Source: Actinomadura barringtoniae (GTDB taxonomy: Bacteria > Actinomycetota > Actinomycetes > Streptosporangiales > Streptosporangiaceae). Taken from it: a stretch of DNA of 64,000 nucleotides. The notes below the pieces were generated by a model. That model was not told where the DNA came from. It saw only the letters and a list, made by a program, of their open reading frames with translations, and did not search any database. The stretch is taken from NCBI RefSeq assembly GCF_017573505.1, contig NZ_JAGEOJ010000030.1, positions 38,041 through 102,040 on the forward strand. The letters run 5' to 3'. Positions 40,160 through 49,435 of the stretch are shown here, piece after piece; the first letter of the stretch is position 1, and each line of letters starts with the position of its first letter. Both the position numbers and the translations under genes were made by a program.

Positions 40160-43100
40160 ATCGGGGAAAGACACGACGGGGCGCCGGGGGACCGGTCTTC
40201 GTCATACTGCTGTTCGCACTGGTCGCGGCGGGTGTAACCGCCCTGGCGACGCCGGCGGTACGGGCCGCCGCGGGTCCCTGCGACGCGGGCGGCAATCCCA
40301 TCGCGTGCGAGAATTCCAAACCTGGATCACCGTCCTCGGAGTGGGAAAAGATCTCCGGCGGCGGACAGACGATCGAGGGCTTCTCGACGTCATTCAGCGT
40401 TAATGTCGGACAGCAGGTCGGGTTCAAAATAAAGACACCCGCGCGGTCCTACACCATCGACATCTACCGGATGGGCTATTACGGCGGTAATGGCGCCCGA
40501 AAGATCGCTTCGGTGTCTCCGTCGGCGTCCCTGCCGCAGACCCAGCCGAGCTGCCGGACCGACGACGCGACCGGTCTGATCGACTGCGGCAACTGGGGCG
40601 TCTCGGCGTCCTGGACGGTGCCCTCGACCGCCGTGTCGGGCATCTACTTCGCCCACATCACCCGCACCGACGGCACCGACGACGACAACCACATCCTGTT
40701 CGTCGTCCGCAACGAGGCCAGCCACTCCGACATGGTCTTCAAGACCTCCGACTCCACCTGGCAGGCCTACAACCGGTGGGGCGGCAACAGCCTCTACTTC
40801 GGCGACAGCACCGCCGCGCCCGGCCGGGCCGTCAAGGTCAGCTACAACCGGCCGTTCGACACCCGCGAGGGCACGCCGTGGGGCCGCGACTTCGTCTTCG
40901 CCAACGAGTACCCGATGGTCCGCTACCTGGAGGCCAACGGCTACGACGTCAGCTACATGAGCAGCTCCGACGTCGACCAGCGCGGAGCCCTCATCAAGAA
41001 CCACAAGGTCTTCATGTCGGTCGGCCACGACGAGTACTGGTCGGGGACCGAGCGCGCCAACGTCGAGGCGGCCCGTGACGCGGGCGTCAACCTGGCGTTC
41101 TTCAGCGGCAACGAGGTCTTCTGGAAGACGCGGTGGGAGAACTCCACCGACGGCTCGAACACCTCGTACCGCACGCTGGTGACCTACAAGGAGACCCGCG
41201 ACAACGCCAAGACCGACCCCACCCCGAACGTGTGGACGGGCAGCTGGCGTGACCCGCGCTTCAGCCCGCCCGCCGACGGCGGCCGCCCCGAGAACGGGCT
41301 GACCGGCACGATCTGGACGGTCAACTGCTGCGGCATCGCCATGAAGGTGCCCGCCGCCGACGGGAAGATGCGCTTCTGGCGCGGCACACAGATAGCCGGC
41401 CAGTCGGCCGGCGCCACCTGGACGCTGCCCGACCAGACGCTCGGGTACGAGTGGGACGAGGACATCGACAACGGGTCCAGACCCGCGGGCCTGGTCCAGA
41501 TGTCGACGACCACGGCCGATGTGCCCGAGAAGCTCATCGACTACGGCAAGGACGTCGCGCCCGGCACCGCGACCCACCATCTGACGCTGTACCGGGCGCC
41601 GAGCGGCGCGCTGGTGTTCGGCGCCGGGACCGTGCAGTGGTCGTGGGGTCTGGACGCCGACCATGACGGGCCGTCCGAGGCGCCCACGGCACCCGACTCC
41701 AACATGCGGCAGGCGACCGTCAACCTGTTCGCCGACATGGGCGTGCAGCCGCTCACCCTGCAGACCGGGCTGAGCGCGGCGTCGGCGTCCACCGACCACA
41801 CCGCGCCGACCTCGACGATCACCTCGCCGACGTCCGGCACGCAGATCGTGAACGGCCGCACCGTGACCGTCACCGGCACCGCGACCGACGGCGGTGGCGG
41901 CCAGGTCGGCGGCGTCGAGGTATCCACCGACGGCGGCACCACCTGGCACCCGGCGACGGGCCGCGCCTCGTGGACCTACAAGTTCGACGCGACCGGCAAC
42001 GGGGCCGTCACGATCAAGACCAGGGCGACCGACGACAGCGGCAACATCGAGAACCCGGGTGCCGGGATCGGCGTGAGCGTCGCCTGCCCGTGCCATCTGT
42101 TCGGCGACTCGACCGTGCCCGCCAAGCCCGCCGACAGCGACACGACCTCGCTCGAGGCCGGTGTGAAGTTCACCCCGTCGGTGTCCGGCTGGGTGACGGG
42201 CATCCGCTTCTACAAGGGAACGGGCAACACCGGCACGCACACCGGCAGCCTGTGGGACACCACCGACAAGTCGCGGCTCGCGACGACGACGTTCACCAAC
42301 GAGACCGCGTCCGGCTGGCAGTCGGCCGAGCTCCCGACGGCGATCGCCGTGACGGCCGGGCACACCTATGTCGTCTCCTACTTCGCACCGAACGGGCACT
42401 ACGCGGCCGATCCGGACTACTTCTCCATCACGCCGCACGTCAGCCCGCCGCTGACAGCGCCGAAGGCCACCGACGACAACGGCAACGGCGTCTACAAGTC
42501 CGGTAGCGCCGGCTACCCCGAGCTCACCTACCACGGCGGCAACTACTACGTGGACGCCACGTTCGTGACGGTGAAGCCGCCGGACACGATGCCGCCCACG
42601 ATCGTGGACAACGCCCCGTACGCGGGCTCGTCGAGCGTGAAGACCTCGACCAAGCCGACCGTGACGTTCAGCGAGCCCGTCCAGACGAGCACGCCGACGT
42701 TCACCGTCAAGAACGGGACGGACACCGTCGCGGGCTCGGCCAGCATGGACGCCTCGCGCACGGTCATGACGTTCACCCCGTCCGCCCAGCTGCCGAACGC
42801 CACCAAGCTGACGGCGACCGTCAGCGGGGCCAAGGACGACGCGGGCAACACCATGCAGGACTTCACCTACACCTTCACGACCGCCCAGGCCACACCGCAG
42901 CCGGGCAACTGCCCGTGCAGCATCTGGTCGGACGACACCACGCCCGCGATCGAGGGCGTGAACGACCCGAACGAGCTGGAGCTCGGCGTCCGCTTCACCG
43001 CCGACACCGACGGCTACATCAAGGGCATCCGCTTCTACAAGGGACGCAACAACGACGGCACCCACATCGGGACGCTGTGGACGACCGGCCAGCAGCAGCT

Positions 43101-45027
43101 CGCGAGCGCGACGTTCACGAGCGAGTCGACGCTCGGCTGGCAGGAGGTCCGCTTCTCCACCCCGGTCCAGGTGACCGCCAACACGACCTACATCGCCTCG
43201 TACCACACCACCAAGGGCTGGTACTCGGCCGACTACGGCGGCCTCGGCCGCGCGGCGGACAACCCGCCGCTGCACGCGCTCGCGGACGGCAACGGCGGCG
43301 GGAACGGCGTGTTCAAGTACGGCGCGCGCGGCTTCCCGAGCCAGTCGGCCGGCCAGACCAACTACTGGGTGGACGTGGTCTATGACCCGCCGCCGGACGT
43401 CACGCCGCCGACCGTCGCGGCCAAGAGCCCCGGCAACTCGGCCACCAGCGTGCCGACGAGCGGCAAGGTCAAGGTGACCTTCAACGAGCCCATCCGGTCG
43501 GGCAGCGCGACGTTCACCGTCGCCGGCCCGAGCGGCCAGGCGGTCGCGGGCAGCTCCGCGCTCGACTCCTCGGGCAGGGTCCTGACGTTCACCCCGTCCT
43601 CGGGGCTGGCGGCGGGCACCGCCTACACCGCGAGCGTGAGCGGGGCCAAGGACATCGCGGGCAACACGATGAGCGGCACCACGTCGTGGTCGTTCACCAC
43701 GTCCGGCTCGTGCCCGTGCACGCTGTTCGCCAGCGACGCGACGCCGACCGTCGCCTCGTCCGGTGACAACGGCGCGGTCGAGCTCGGCGTGCGGTTCGTC
43801 GCCTCGCAGGACGGCTGGGTGTCGGGCGTGCGCTTCTACAAGGGCGCGAACAACACCGGCACGCACATCGGGACGCTGTGGAAGAACGACGGCACCAAGA
43901 TGGCGACCGGCACGTTCACCGGCGAGACGGCCTCGGGCTGGCAGACGATGACGTTCTCCGCGCCCGCGCACATCACCGCGGGGGACGCCTACGTCGCCTC
44001 GTACTACGCGCCCAAGGGCAACTACGCGGTGGACGGCGGCTTCTTCAACAACGCCTACGTCAACGCGCCGCTGAGCGCACCGGACACCGGTTCGGCGAGC
44101 GGGAACGGGCTGTACATCTACAGCAACACCTCGCGGTTCCCGAACCAGACCTACGGTGGCGCCAACTACTGGGTCGACCCGATCTTCTCGGTCGCCTCGC
44201 CCGGTGACACCACGCCGCCGACGATCGACGCGGTCGGGCCGCCCGACGGGGCGACGAGCGTGCCGCGCGCGGTGCACCCGTCGGTCACCTTCGACGAGGA
44301 CGTCCAGGGCAGCACGGTGCAGATGACCCTCACCGGCCCGGGCGGGGCGGCGGTCTCGGGCTCGCTGAGCTACGACTCGGCGAGCAAGACCTCCTCCTTC
44401 GTCCCGGACTCGCCGCTGGCCTGGAAGACGGCCTACACGGTGAAGGTGCAGGGCGCCAAGGACCTGGCGGGCAACACGATGTCGGGCTCGAAGACCTGGT
44501 CGTTCACCACGGCCAAGCAGACGACGCCCGGCACCTGTCCCTGCTCGATCTGGACGGACGAGGCGACGCCGCAGATCGCGGACGTGGACGACTCCAGCTC
44601 GGTCGAGGTCGGCACCAAGTGGAAGGCCGACTCGAACGGCTGGGTCACCGGGATGCGCTTCTACAAGGGCGTCGGCAACACCGGGACGCACGTCGGCAAC
44701 CTGTGGAAGAAGGACGGGACCAAGCTCGCCACCGCGACGTTCTCCAACGAGTCGGCGGCCGGCTGGCAGGAGGTCACGTTCTCCACGCCGGTCCAGGTGA
44801 CGGCGGGCGACACCTACGTGGTGTCCTACCTCGCCCCGAACGGCCACTACTCGGCGGACGTGGGCGGCTTCCAGAACGCCGGTGTCGACGCGCCGCCGCT
44901 GCACGCCCTGCAGAACGGGGCCGACGGAGCCAACGGCGTCTACGGCTACGGCTCCGGTGGCTTCCCGAGCAGCCCGTCCAGCTCCAACTACTGGATCGAT
45001 GTCGTGTTCACCACAACCCAACCTTGA
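40156..45027 (+). CDS. Giant secreted protein: dimethylformamidase-like domain plus four DUF4082/Ig-like modules
   Basis: 1623 residues. Signal peptide 1-37 (VFVILLFALVAAGVTAL...AVRA). Residues about 55-525 resemble the N,N-dimethylformamidase large-subunit domain: YRMGYYGGNGARKIA, VGHDEYWSGTERAN, FFSGNEVFWKTRWE, GAGTVQWSWGLD. An Ig-like segment follows (about 540-640). Four DUF4082 modules start at C-P-C motifs near residues 643, 919, 1186 and 1461, each with GWVTGIRFYKG-type and NYYVD/NYWVD-type strands. The three gaps hold Big_5 Ig-like domains (PPTIVDNAPY; VTFSEPV). Extracellular; the position inside the polysaccharide locus suggests action on, or adhesion to, the glycan. Catalytic activity unproven. 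Confidence 0.85.
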   Translation: MNRGKTRRGAGGPVFVILLFALVAAGVTALATPAVRAAAGPCDAGGNPIACENSKPGSPSSEWEKISGGGQTIEGFSTSFSVNVGQQVGFKIKTPARSYTIDIYRMGYYGGNGARKIASVSPSASLPQTQPSCRTDDATGLIDCGNWGVSASWTVPSTAVSGIYFAHITRTDGTDDDNHILFVVRNEASHSDMVFKTSDSTWQAYNRWGGNSLYFGDSTAAPGRAVKVSYNRPFDTREGTPWGRDFVFANEYPMVRYLEANGYDVSYMSSSDVDQRGALIKNHKVFMSVGHDEYWSGTERANVEAARDAGVNLAFFSGNEVFWKTRWENSTDGSNTSYRTLVTYKETRDNAKTDPTPNVWTGSWRDPRFSPPADGGRPENGLTGTIWTVNCCGIAMKVPAADGKMRFWRGTQIAGQSAGATWTLPDQTLGYEWDEDIDNGSRPAGLVQMSTTTADVPEKLIDYGKDVAPGTATHHLTLYRAPSGALVFGAGTVQWSWGLDADHDGPSEAPTAPDSNMRQATVNLFADMGVQPLTLQTGLSAASASTDHTAPTSTITSPTSGTQIVNGRTVTVTGTATDGGGGQVGGVEVSTDGGTTWHPATGRASWTYKFDATGNGAVTIKTRATDDSGNIENPGAGIGVSVACPCHLFGDSTVPAKPADSDTTSLEAGVKFTPSVSGWVTGIRFYKGTGNTGTHTGSLWDTTDKSRLATTTFTNETASGWQSAELPTAIAVTAGHTYVVSYFAPNGHYAADPDYFSITPHVSPPLTAPKATDDNGNGVYKSGSAGYPELTYHGGNYYVDATFVTVKPPDTMPPTIVDNAPYAGSSSVKTSTKPTVTFSEPVQTSTPTFTVKNGTDTVAGSASMDASRTVMTFTPSAQLPNATKLTATVSGAKDDAGNTMQDFTYTFTTAQATPQPGNCPCSIWSDDTTPAIEGVNDPNELELGVRFTADTDGYIKGIRFYKGRNNDGTHIGTLWTTGQQQLASATFTSESTLGWQEVRFSTPVQVTANTTYIASYHTTKGWYSADYGGLGRAADNPPLHALADGNGGGNGVFKYGARGFPSQSAGQTNYWVDVVYDPPPDVTPPTVAAKSPGNSATSVPTSGKVKVTFNEPIRSGSATFTVAGPSGQAVAGSSALDSSGRVLTFTPSSGLAAGTAYTASVSGAKDIAGNTMSGTTSWSFTTSGSCPCTLFASDATPTVASSGDNGAVELGVRFVASQDGWVSGVRFYKGANNTGTHIGTLWKNDGTKMATGTFTGETASGWQTMTFSAPAHITAGDAYVASYYAPKGNYAVDGGFFNNAYVNAPLSAPDTGSASGNGLYIYSNTSRFPNQTYGGANYWVDPIFSVASPGDTTPPTIDAVGPPDGATSVPRAVHPSVTFDEDVQGSTVQMTLTGPGGAAVSGSLSYDSASKTSSFVPDSPLAWKTAYTVKVQGAKDLAGNTMSGSKTWSFTTAKQTTPGTCPCSIWTDEATPQIADVDDSSSVEVGTKWKADSNGWVTGMRFYKGVGNTGTHVGNLWKKDGTKLATATFSNESAAGWQEVTFSTPVQVTAGDTYVVSYLAPNGHYSADVGGFQNAGVDAPPLHALQNGADGANGVYGYGSGGFPSSPSSSNYWIDVVFTTTQP

Positions 45028-45041
45028 GGAGAACACCTTTG

Positions 45042-46097
45042 ATGGAACCCATCGGCCTGGCCGTGATCGGCGCCGGCTACTGGGGACCGAACCTCGTGCG
45101 GACCGCGCAGGCCACTCCGGCTCTCAAGCTGGAGTGGCTGTGCGACCTGGACGAGGCGCGGGCCCGCGCCGTCCTCGGCCCCTACACGACCGTTCGGGCG
45201 ACGTCGTCCTACCAGCGGGTGCTGGACGATCCGAACGTGGCCGCGGTGGCGATCGCCACCCCCGCGGCCACCCATTTCGACCTGGTGCGGGCGGCGCTGG
45301 AGGCCGGCAAGCACGTGCTGGTCGAGAAGCCGCTCACGCCGAGCGTTTCTGAGAGCGCCAAGCTGGTGAGGCTCGCCGAGCAGTCCGGGCTGGTGCTGAT
45401 GTGCGACCACACCTACTGCTACACCCCGGCCGTACGGAAGATCCGCGAGCTGATCCACGGCGGCGAGATCGGCGACGTGCAGTTCGTCGACTCGGTGCGG
45501 ATCAACCTCGGGCTGGTGCAGCCGGACGTGGACGTGCTGTGGGACCTGGCGCCGCACGACCTGTCGATCCTGGACTTCGTGCTGCCGCCGGACGTGACGG
45601 TCGAGGCCGTCGCCGCGCGCGGCAGCGACCCGATCGACGCCGGGCGGCTCTGCGTGGCGCACCTGTCGGTCCACCTGTCGACCGGCGTGATGGCGCACGT
45701 GCACGTCAACTGGCTCAGCCCGACCAAGATCCGGACCACGGTGATCGGCGGGTCGCGCCGCACGATCGTGTGGGACGACCTGAACCCGGTGCAGCGCCTG
45801 GCGGTGTACGACCGCGGCGTGGACCGGGCCGAGGCCAGCTCGCTCGGGCAGGACGAGCGGCACCAGGCCCTGATCTCCTACCGCGTCGGCGACATCCTCG
45901 TCCCGGCGCTGCCCGAACGCGAGGCGCTGCGCGAGGTCATGACCGAGCTCGCGGGCGCGATCAATGAGGGCCGCCCGGCCACCACCGACGGCGGCTCGGG
46001 CCTGCGGGTCGTCGGCCTGCTGGAGGCCGCCACGAGGAGCGTCGCGGCCGGCGGCGCGCTCGTTCAGGTAGAGAACGTCATAAGGGAGAACGCATGA
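45042..46097 (+). CDS. Gfo/Idh/MocA family oxidoreductase (WbpB/WlbA-like role)
   Basis: 351 residues from ATG 45042, ribosome-binding site GAGGAG. Rossmann GLAVIGAGYWGPNLVR at 5-20, catalytic EKPLTPS with Lys near 98, and the DHTYCYTPAVRKIRELI region. With nucleotide-sugar dehydrogenase, WbpE- and WbpD-like genes nearby, the likely job is oxidation at C3 of UDP-GlcNAcA. Starts the seven-gene run of overlapping genes to 52824; its stop overlaps the next mini-ORF. Confidence 0.85.
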   Translation: MEPIGLAVIGAGYWGPNLVRTAQATPALKLEWLCDLDEARARAVLGPYTTVRATSSYQRVLDDPNVAAVAIATPAATHFDLVRAALEAGKHVLVEKPLTPSVSESAKLVRLAEQSGLVLMCDHTYCYTPAVRKIRELIHGGEIGDVQFVDSVRINLGLVQPDVDVLWDLAPHDLSILDFVLPPDVTVEAVAARGSDPIDAGRLCVAHLSVHLSTGVMAHVHVNWLSPTKIRTTVIGGSRRTIVWDDLNPVQRLAVYDRGVDRAEASSLGQDERHQALISYRVGDILVPALPEREALREVMTELAGAINEGRPATTDGGSGLRVVGLLEAATRSVAAGGALVQVENVIRENA

Positions 46098-46159
46098 GTG
46101 AGCGGAGCGAGCGCTCCGGGGGAGTGGGGGGTCGTCCCCCCTCGAGGAGGAGAGCATGA
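46094..46159 (+). repeat. GC hairpin element forming a 21-codon bridging ORF
   Basis: Between two translationally linked genes lies AGTGAGCGGAGCGAGCGC followed by GGGGGG-TCGT-CCCCCC (46126-46141). The insert forms a 21-codon ORF (MSERSERSGG..., containing GGRPPSRRR) whose ATG overlaps the upstream stop and whose TGA overlaps the downstream ATG. The same hairpin core recurs at 50679-50698. Probably an interspersed repeat that keeps coupling intact. Confidence 0.65.
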
Positions 46160-47124
46160 TCGCTGGAGCCCGTGCCCTGGTGACCGGGGGAGCCGGGACC
46201 ATCGGGTCCACCGTCGTCGACCAGCTGGTCGAGGCGGGCGCCGCCGAGGTCGTCGTCCTGGACGACTTCGTCAGGGGGCGGCGGGCCAACCTCGCGGGCG
46301 CCGCCGAGACCGGGCGGCTGCGCGTGGTCGAGGGCGACATCCGGGACGGCAGGCTCGTGCGGTCGCTGACCGCCGGGATGGACCTGGTCTTCCACCTGGC
46401 CGCGATCCGCATCACGCAGTGCGCCGAGGAGCCGCGGCTGGCGCTGGAGGTGCTGGTCGACGGCACGTACGAGGTGATCGAGGCGGCGGCCGACGCCGGG
46501 GTGCGCAAGGTCGTCGCGTCCTCGTCGGCGTCGGTGTACGGGATGGCCGAGCGGTTCCCCACGGCCGAGGACCACCATCCGTACGCCAACGACACCTTCT
46601 ACGGCGCGGCCAAGGCGTTCAACGAGGGCATGCTGCGCAGCTTCCACACCATGCGCGGCCTGGACTACGTGGCGCTGCGCTACTTCAACGTCTACGGCCC
46701 GCGGATGGACGTGTACGGCGTCTACACCGAGGTGCTGATCCGCTGGATGGAGCGGATCGTGGAGGGCAAGCCGCCGCTCATCCTCGGCGACGGGCTCCAG
46801 ACCATGGACTTCGTCTTCACCGAGGACATCGCCCGCGCGAACCTGCTCGCGGCCGAGGGCGAGGCGACGGGCGCGGTCTTCAACATCGGCAGCGGCACCG
46901 AGACCAGCCTGCGCGAGCTCGCCGACGCGCTGCTGCGGATCATGGACGCCGAGGACCTGGGCGTGGAGTACGGCCCGGCCCGCAAGGTCAACAACGTGGT
47001 CCGGCGGCTCGCCGACGTGTCCGCGGCGCAGCGCGAGCTCGGCTGGAAGGCGCAGATCGGGCTGGACGAGGGACTGCGGCGGCTCGTCGAGTGGTGGCGG
47101 GCCGAACGCCAGGAGCCCGTGTGA
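46156..47124 (+). CDS. NAD-dependent epimerase/dehydratase (UDP-hexose 4-epimerase-like)
   Basis: 322 residues, ribosome-binding site GAGGAGGAG. Extended SDR: VTGGAGTIGSTVVDQL at 9-24, VVLDDFVRG, FHLAAIR, SSSASVYG and the YxxxK pair in FYGAAKAFNEG; RYFNVYGPRMD follows. Likely epimerises or dehydrates a nucleotide sugar for the repeat unit. GTG start of the next gene overlaps its stop. Confidence 0.9.
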   Translation: MIAGARALVTGGAGTIGSTVVDQLVEAGAAEVVVLDDFVRGRRANLAGAAETGRLRVVEGDIRDGRLVRSLTAGMDLVFHLAAIRITQCAEEPRLALEVLVDGTYEVIEAAADAGVRKVVASSSASVYGMAERFPTAEDHHPYANDTFYGAAKAFNEGMLRSFHTMRGLDYVALRYFNVYGPRMDVYGVYTEVLIRWMERIVEGKPPLILGDGLQTMDFVFTEDIARANLLAAEGEATGAVFNIGSGTETSLRELADALLRIMDAEDLGVEYGPARKVNNVVRRLADVSAAQRELGWKAQIGLDEGLRRLVEWWRAERQEPV

Positions 47125-48320
47125 TCGTCTACTTCGGGGGGACGGCCTACGACGGGGTCGCGGGGACCGACCGGCAGCTGGCCGACAGGCTCAGCGCGTT
47201 CACGCCGGTGCTGTACGTCGATCCGCCGGTGTCGGTGCTGACGCCGCTGCGGCAGCCGCAGCTCGCCGGCTCGCTGCGCGGATCGACGCTGCGGAAGGTC
47301 ACCCCGCGCCTGTGGAGGCTGTGCCCCCGGGTGCTGCCCGGCGCGTACCGGAGCGGCATGCACCATCTCACCGCCGCGCTCGTCCGCCGATCCGCCCGGC
47401 AGGCGGCGCGACGGCTGGCGGCCACGCTCGGCGACACCGTGTCGGCGGTGGTCGTCGCGACGCACATCGAGACGCTCGGCGCGGTGCCGGGCGCCCGGAC
47501 CGTCTACTACGCCACCGACGACCTGGTCGCCGGGGCCGGGCTGATCAGGCTGCCCCGGCGCCGGCTGGCCGCCGTACGGGACCGGATGATCGCGCGTGCC
47601 GACGAGGTGGCGGTGGTGTCGCCGCCGCTGCGCGACCAGTTCCGCCAGCGCGGCTGCGAGGCGGTGCTGATCCCGAACGGCTGCGCGCCCGAGGCCTACA
47701 CCGGCATCGACGACGCGCCCTGGCCGGACGACGTGCCGAGGTTCGACCGGCCCGCCGTCGGGTTCGCCGGGCACATCAACGCGCGCATCGACCTCGGGCT
47801 GCTGGAGGCGGTGGCCGGGGCCGGGCATCCGCTGCTGCTGGTCGGCCCGCATGACGCCGCGTACGAGCCGGAACGGTTCCGCGCCCTGACCGACCGGCCG
47901 AACGTCTGCTGGACCGGTCGAAAGAGCTTCGCCGAGCTGCCCGCCTACCTCGGCACGATCCGGGTGGGCCTCACGCCCTACCGGCTGGACGACTTCAACC
48001 GCGCCAGCTTCCCGATCAAGACCCTGGACTATCTGGCGGCCGGGCGCGGCGCGGTCTCGACCGACCTGCCCGCGACGCGGTGGCTGCGCGCGTTCGAGGA
48101 CGGCGAGGACCTCATCAGGTCCGCGTCCACCGTCCGCGAGTTCGTGCACGCCGTGGACCTGGAGCTGGCCGCCGAACCGACGCCCGAGCTGGCCGGGCGA
48201 CGCCGCGCGTTCGCCGGGCGGCACGACTGGACGCACCGCGCCCGCGCCTTCGCGCGGCTGCTGAACATCGACCCTTCCGCCGAGCAACACACCGATCGAC
48301 AGGAGGAACCGGCACCGTGA
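47121..48320 (+). CDS. Glycosyltransferase, GT4-like
   Basis: 399 residues from GTG 47121. N-terminal domain starts IVYFGGTAYDGVAGTDRQLA; the C-terminal domain has AVVSPPLRDQFRQRGCEAVL, IPNGCAPEAY, VGFAGHINARIDLGLLE and GLTPYRLDDFNRASFPIKTL, the pattern of TuaH-like GT-B enzymes. No membrane segment. Coupled both upstream (GTGA) and downstream (GTGA). Confidence 0.85.
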   Translation: MIVYFGGTAYDGVAGTDRQLADRLSAFTPVLYVDPPVSVLTPLRQPQLAGSLRGSTLRKVTPRLWRLCPRVLPGAYRSGMHHLTAALVRRSARQAARRLAATLGDTVSAVVVATHIETLGAVPGARTVYYATDDLVAGAGLIRLPRRRLAAVRDRMIARADEVAVVSPPLRDQFRQRGCEAVLIPNGCAPEAYTGIDDAPWPDDVPRFDRPAVGFAGHINARIDLGLLEAVAGAGHPLLLVGPHDAAYEPERFRALTDRPNVCWTGRKSFAELPAYLGTIRVGLTPYRLDDFNRASFPIKTLDYLAAGRGAVSTDLPATRWLRAFEDGEDLIRSASTVREFVHAVDLELAAEPTPELAGRRRAFAGRHDWTHRARAFARLLNIDPSAEQHTDRQEEPAP

Positions 48321-49435
48321 TCCCGGTGATCAGGCCCGTGCTGGGCGAGGAGGAGGCCGCCGCGGTCGCCGCGGTCGTACGGTCGGGCTGGGTGGCCCAG
48401 GGACCGCGCGTCACGGCGTTCGAGCACGCCTTCGCCGAACGCGTCGGCGCCGCCCACGGCGTGGCCACCTCCTCCTGCACCACCGCGCTGCACCTGGCGC
48501 TGCTGCTGGCGGGCGCCGGCCCCGGCGACGACGTCGTCGTGCCGTCGCTGTCGTTCATCGCCACCGCCAACGTCGTCCGGCACGCGGGCGCCAACGTCGT
48601 CTTCGCCGACGTGGACCCGGTGACCGGCAACCTCACCGCCAAGACCGTCGAGGCGGTGCTCACCCCGCGCACCCGCGCGGTGATCCTGGTCGACCAGGCC
48701 GGGGTGCCGGCCGACCTGGACGCGCTGCGTGCCATCTGCGAGCCGCAGGGCGTCGTGGTGATCGAGGACGCGGCGTGCGCCGTCGGCTCGGTCTACCGCG
48801 GGCGGCCGGTCGGCGCGGGCGCCGAGCTCGCCGCCTGGTCGTTCCACCCGCGCAAGCTCCTCACGACCGGCGAGGGTGGCATGCTCACCGTCGCTGATCA
48901 GGCACGGGCGCAGCGGGCGCGGCGGCTGCGCGAGCACGGCATGAGCGTCAGCGCGGCCGACCGGCACGGCAGCGCGAAGGTGGTCATCGAGGAGTACGAG
49001 GAGACCGGCTTCAACTACCGGATGACCGACCTGCAGGCGGCGATCGGCCTGGTCCAGCTGACCCGGCTGGACGCGATCATCGCGCGGCGCCGGGAGCTCG
49101 CCGCGCGGTACCAGCGGCTGTTCGCGGCCGTGCCGGGCATCGCCTGCGTGCGCGACCCCGCCTACGGGCGCACCAACTACCAGTCGTTCTGGATCATGCT
49201 GCCGGACGACTACCCGATCGGCCGCGACGCGCTGCTGCAGCGGCTGATGGACGCGGGGATCTCGGCGCGGCGCGGGATCATGGCCGCGCACCGGGAGCCC
49301 GCCTACGACGGCGTGCCGGCCGACCTGCCGGTGACCGACCGGTTCTCCGCGCGCTCGCTGATCCTGCCGCTGTTCCACGAGATGACGGCGGACGAGCAGG
49401 ACCGGGTCGTCGAGGTGGTGGCGGCCCGCCTATGA
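48317..49435 (+). CDS. DegT/DnrJ/EryC1 nucleotide-sugar aminotransferase (PglE/ArnB-like)
   Basis: 372 residues from GTG 48317, ribosome-binding site GGAGGAA. PLP fold type I: SSCTTALHLALLLAGAGPGD around 56, VVIEDAACAVGS with the PLP Asp near 156, and the Schiff-base Lys in WSFHPRKLLTTGEGG. This second aminotransferase, with the PglD/NeuD-like acyltransferase at 52150, suggests a 4-acylamido sugar in addition to the diacetamido-uronate. Confidence 0.9.
   Translation: MIPVIRPVLGEEEAAAVAAVVRSGWVAQGPRVTAFEHAFAERVGAAHGVATSSCTTALHLALLLAGAGPGDDVVVPSLSFIATANVVRHAGANVVFADVDPVTGNLTAKTVEAVLTPRTRAVILVDQAGVPADLDALRAICEPQGVVVIEDAACAVGSVYRGRPVGAGAELAAWSFHPRKLLTTGEGGMLTVADQARAQRARRLREHGMSVSAADRHGSAKVVIEEYEETGFNYRMTDLQAAIGLVQLTRLDAIIARRRELAARYQRLFAAVPGIACVRDPAYGRTNYQSFWIMLPDDYPIGRDALLQRLMDAGISARRGIMAAHREPAYDGVPADLPVTDRFSARSLILPLFHEMTADEQDRVVEVVAARL

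Noticed and set aside
40390..45036. 1548-codon reverse open frame opposite the giant protein
   Set aside because: Typical GC-rich shadow: Arg/Gly/Val-rich, no domains, while the forward frame has a signal peptide and repeated domains.
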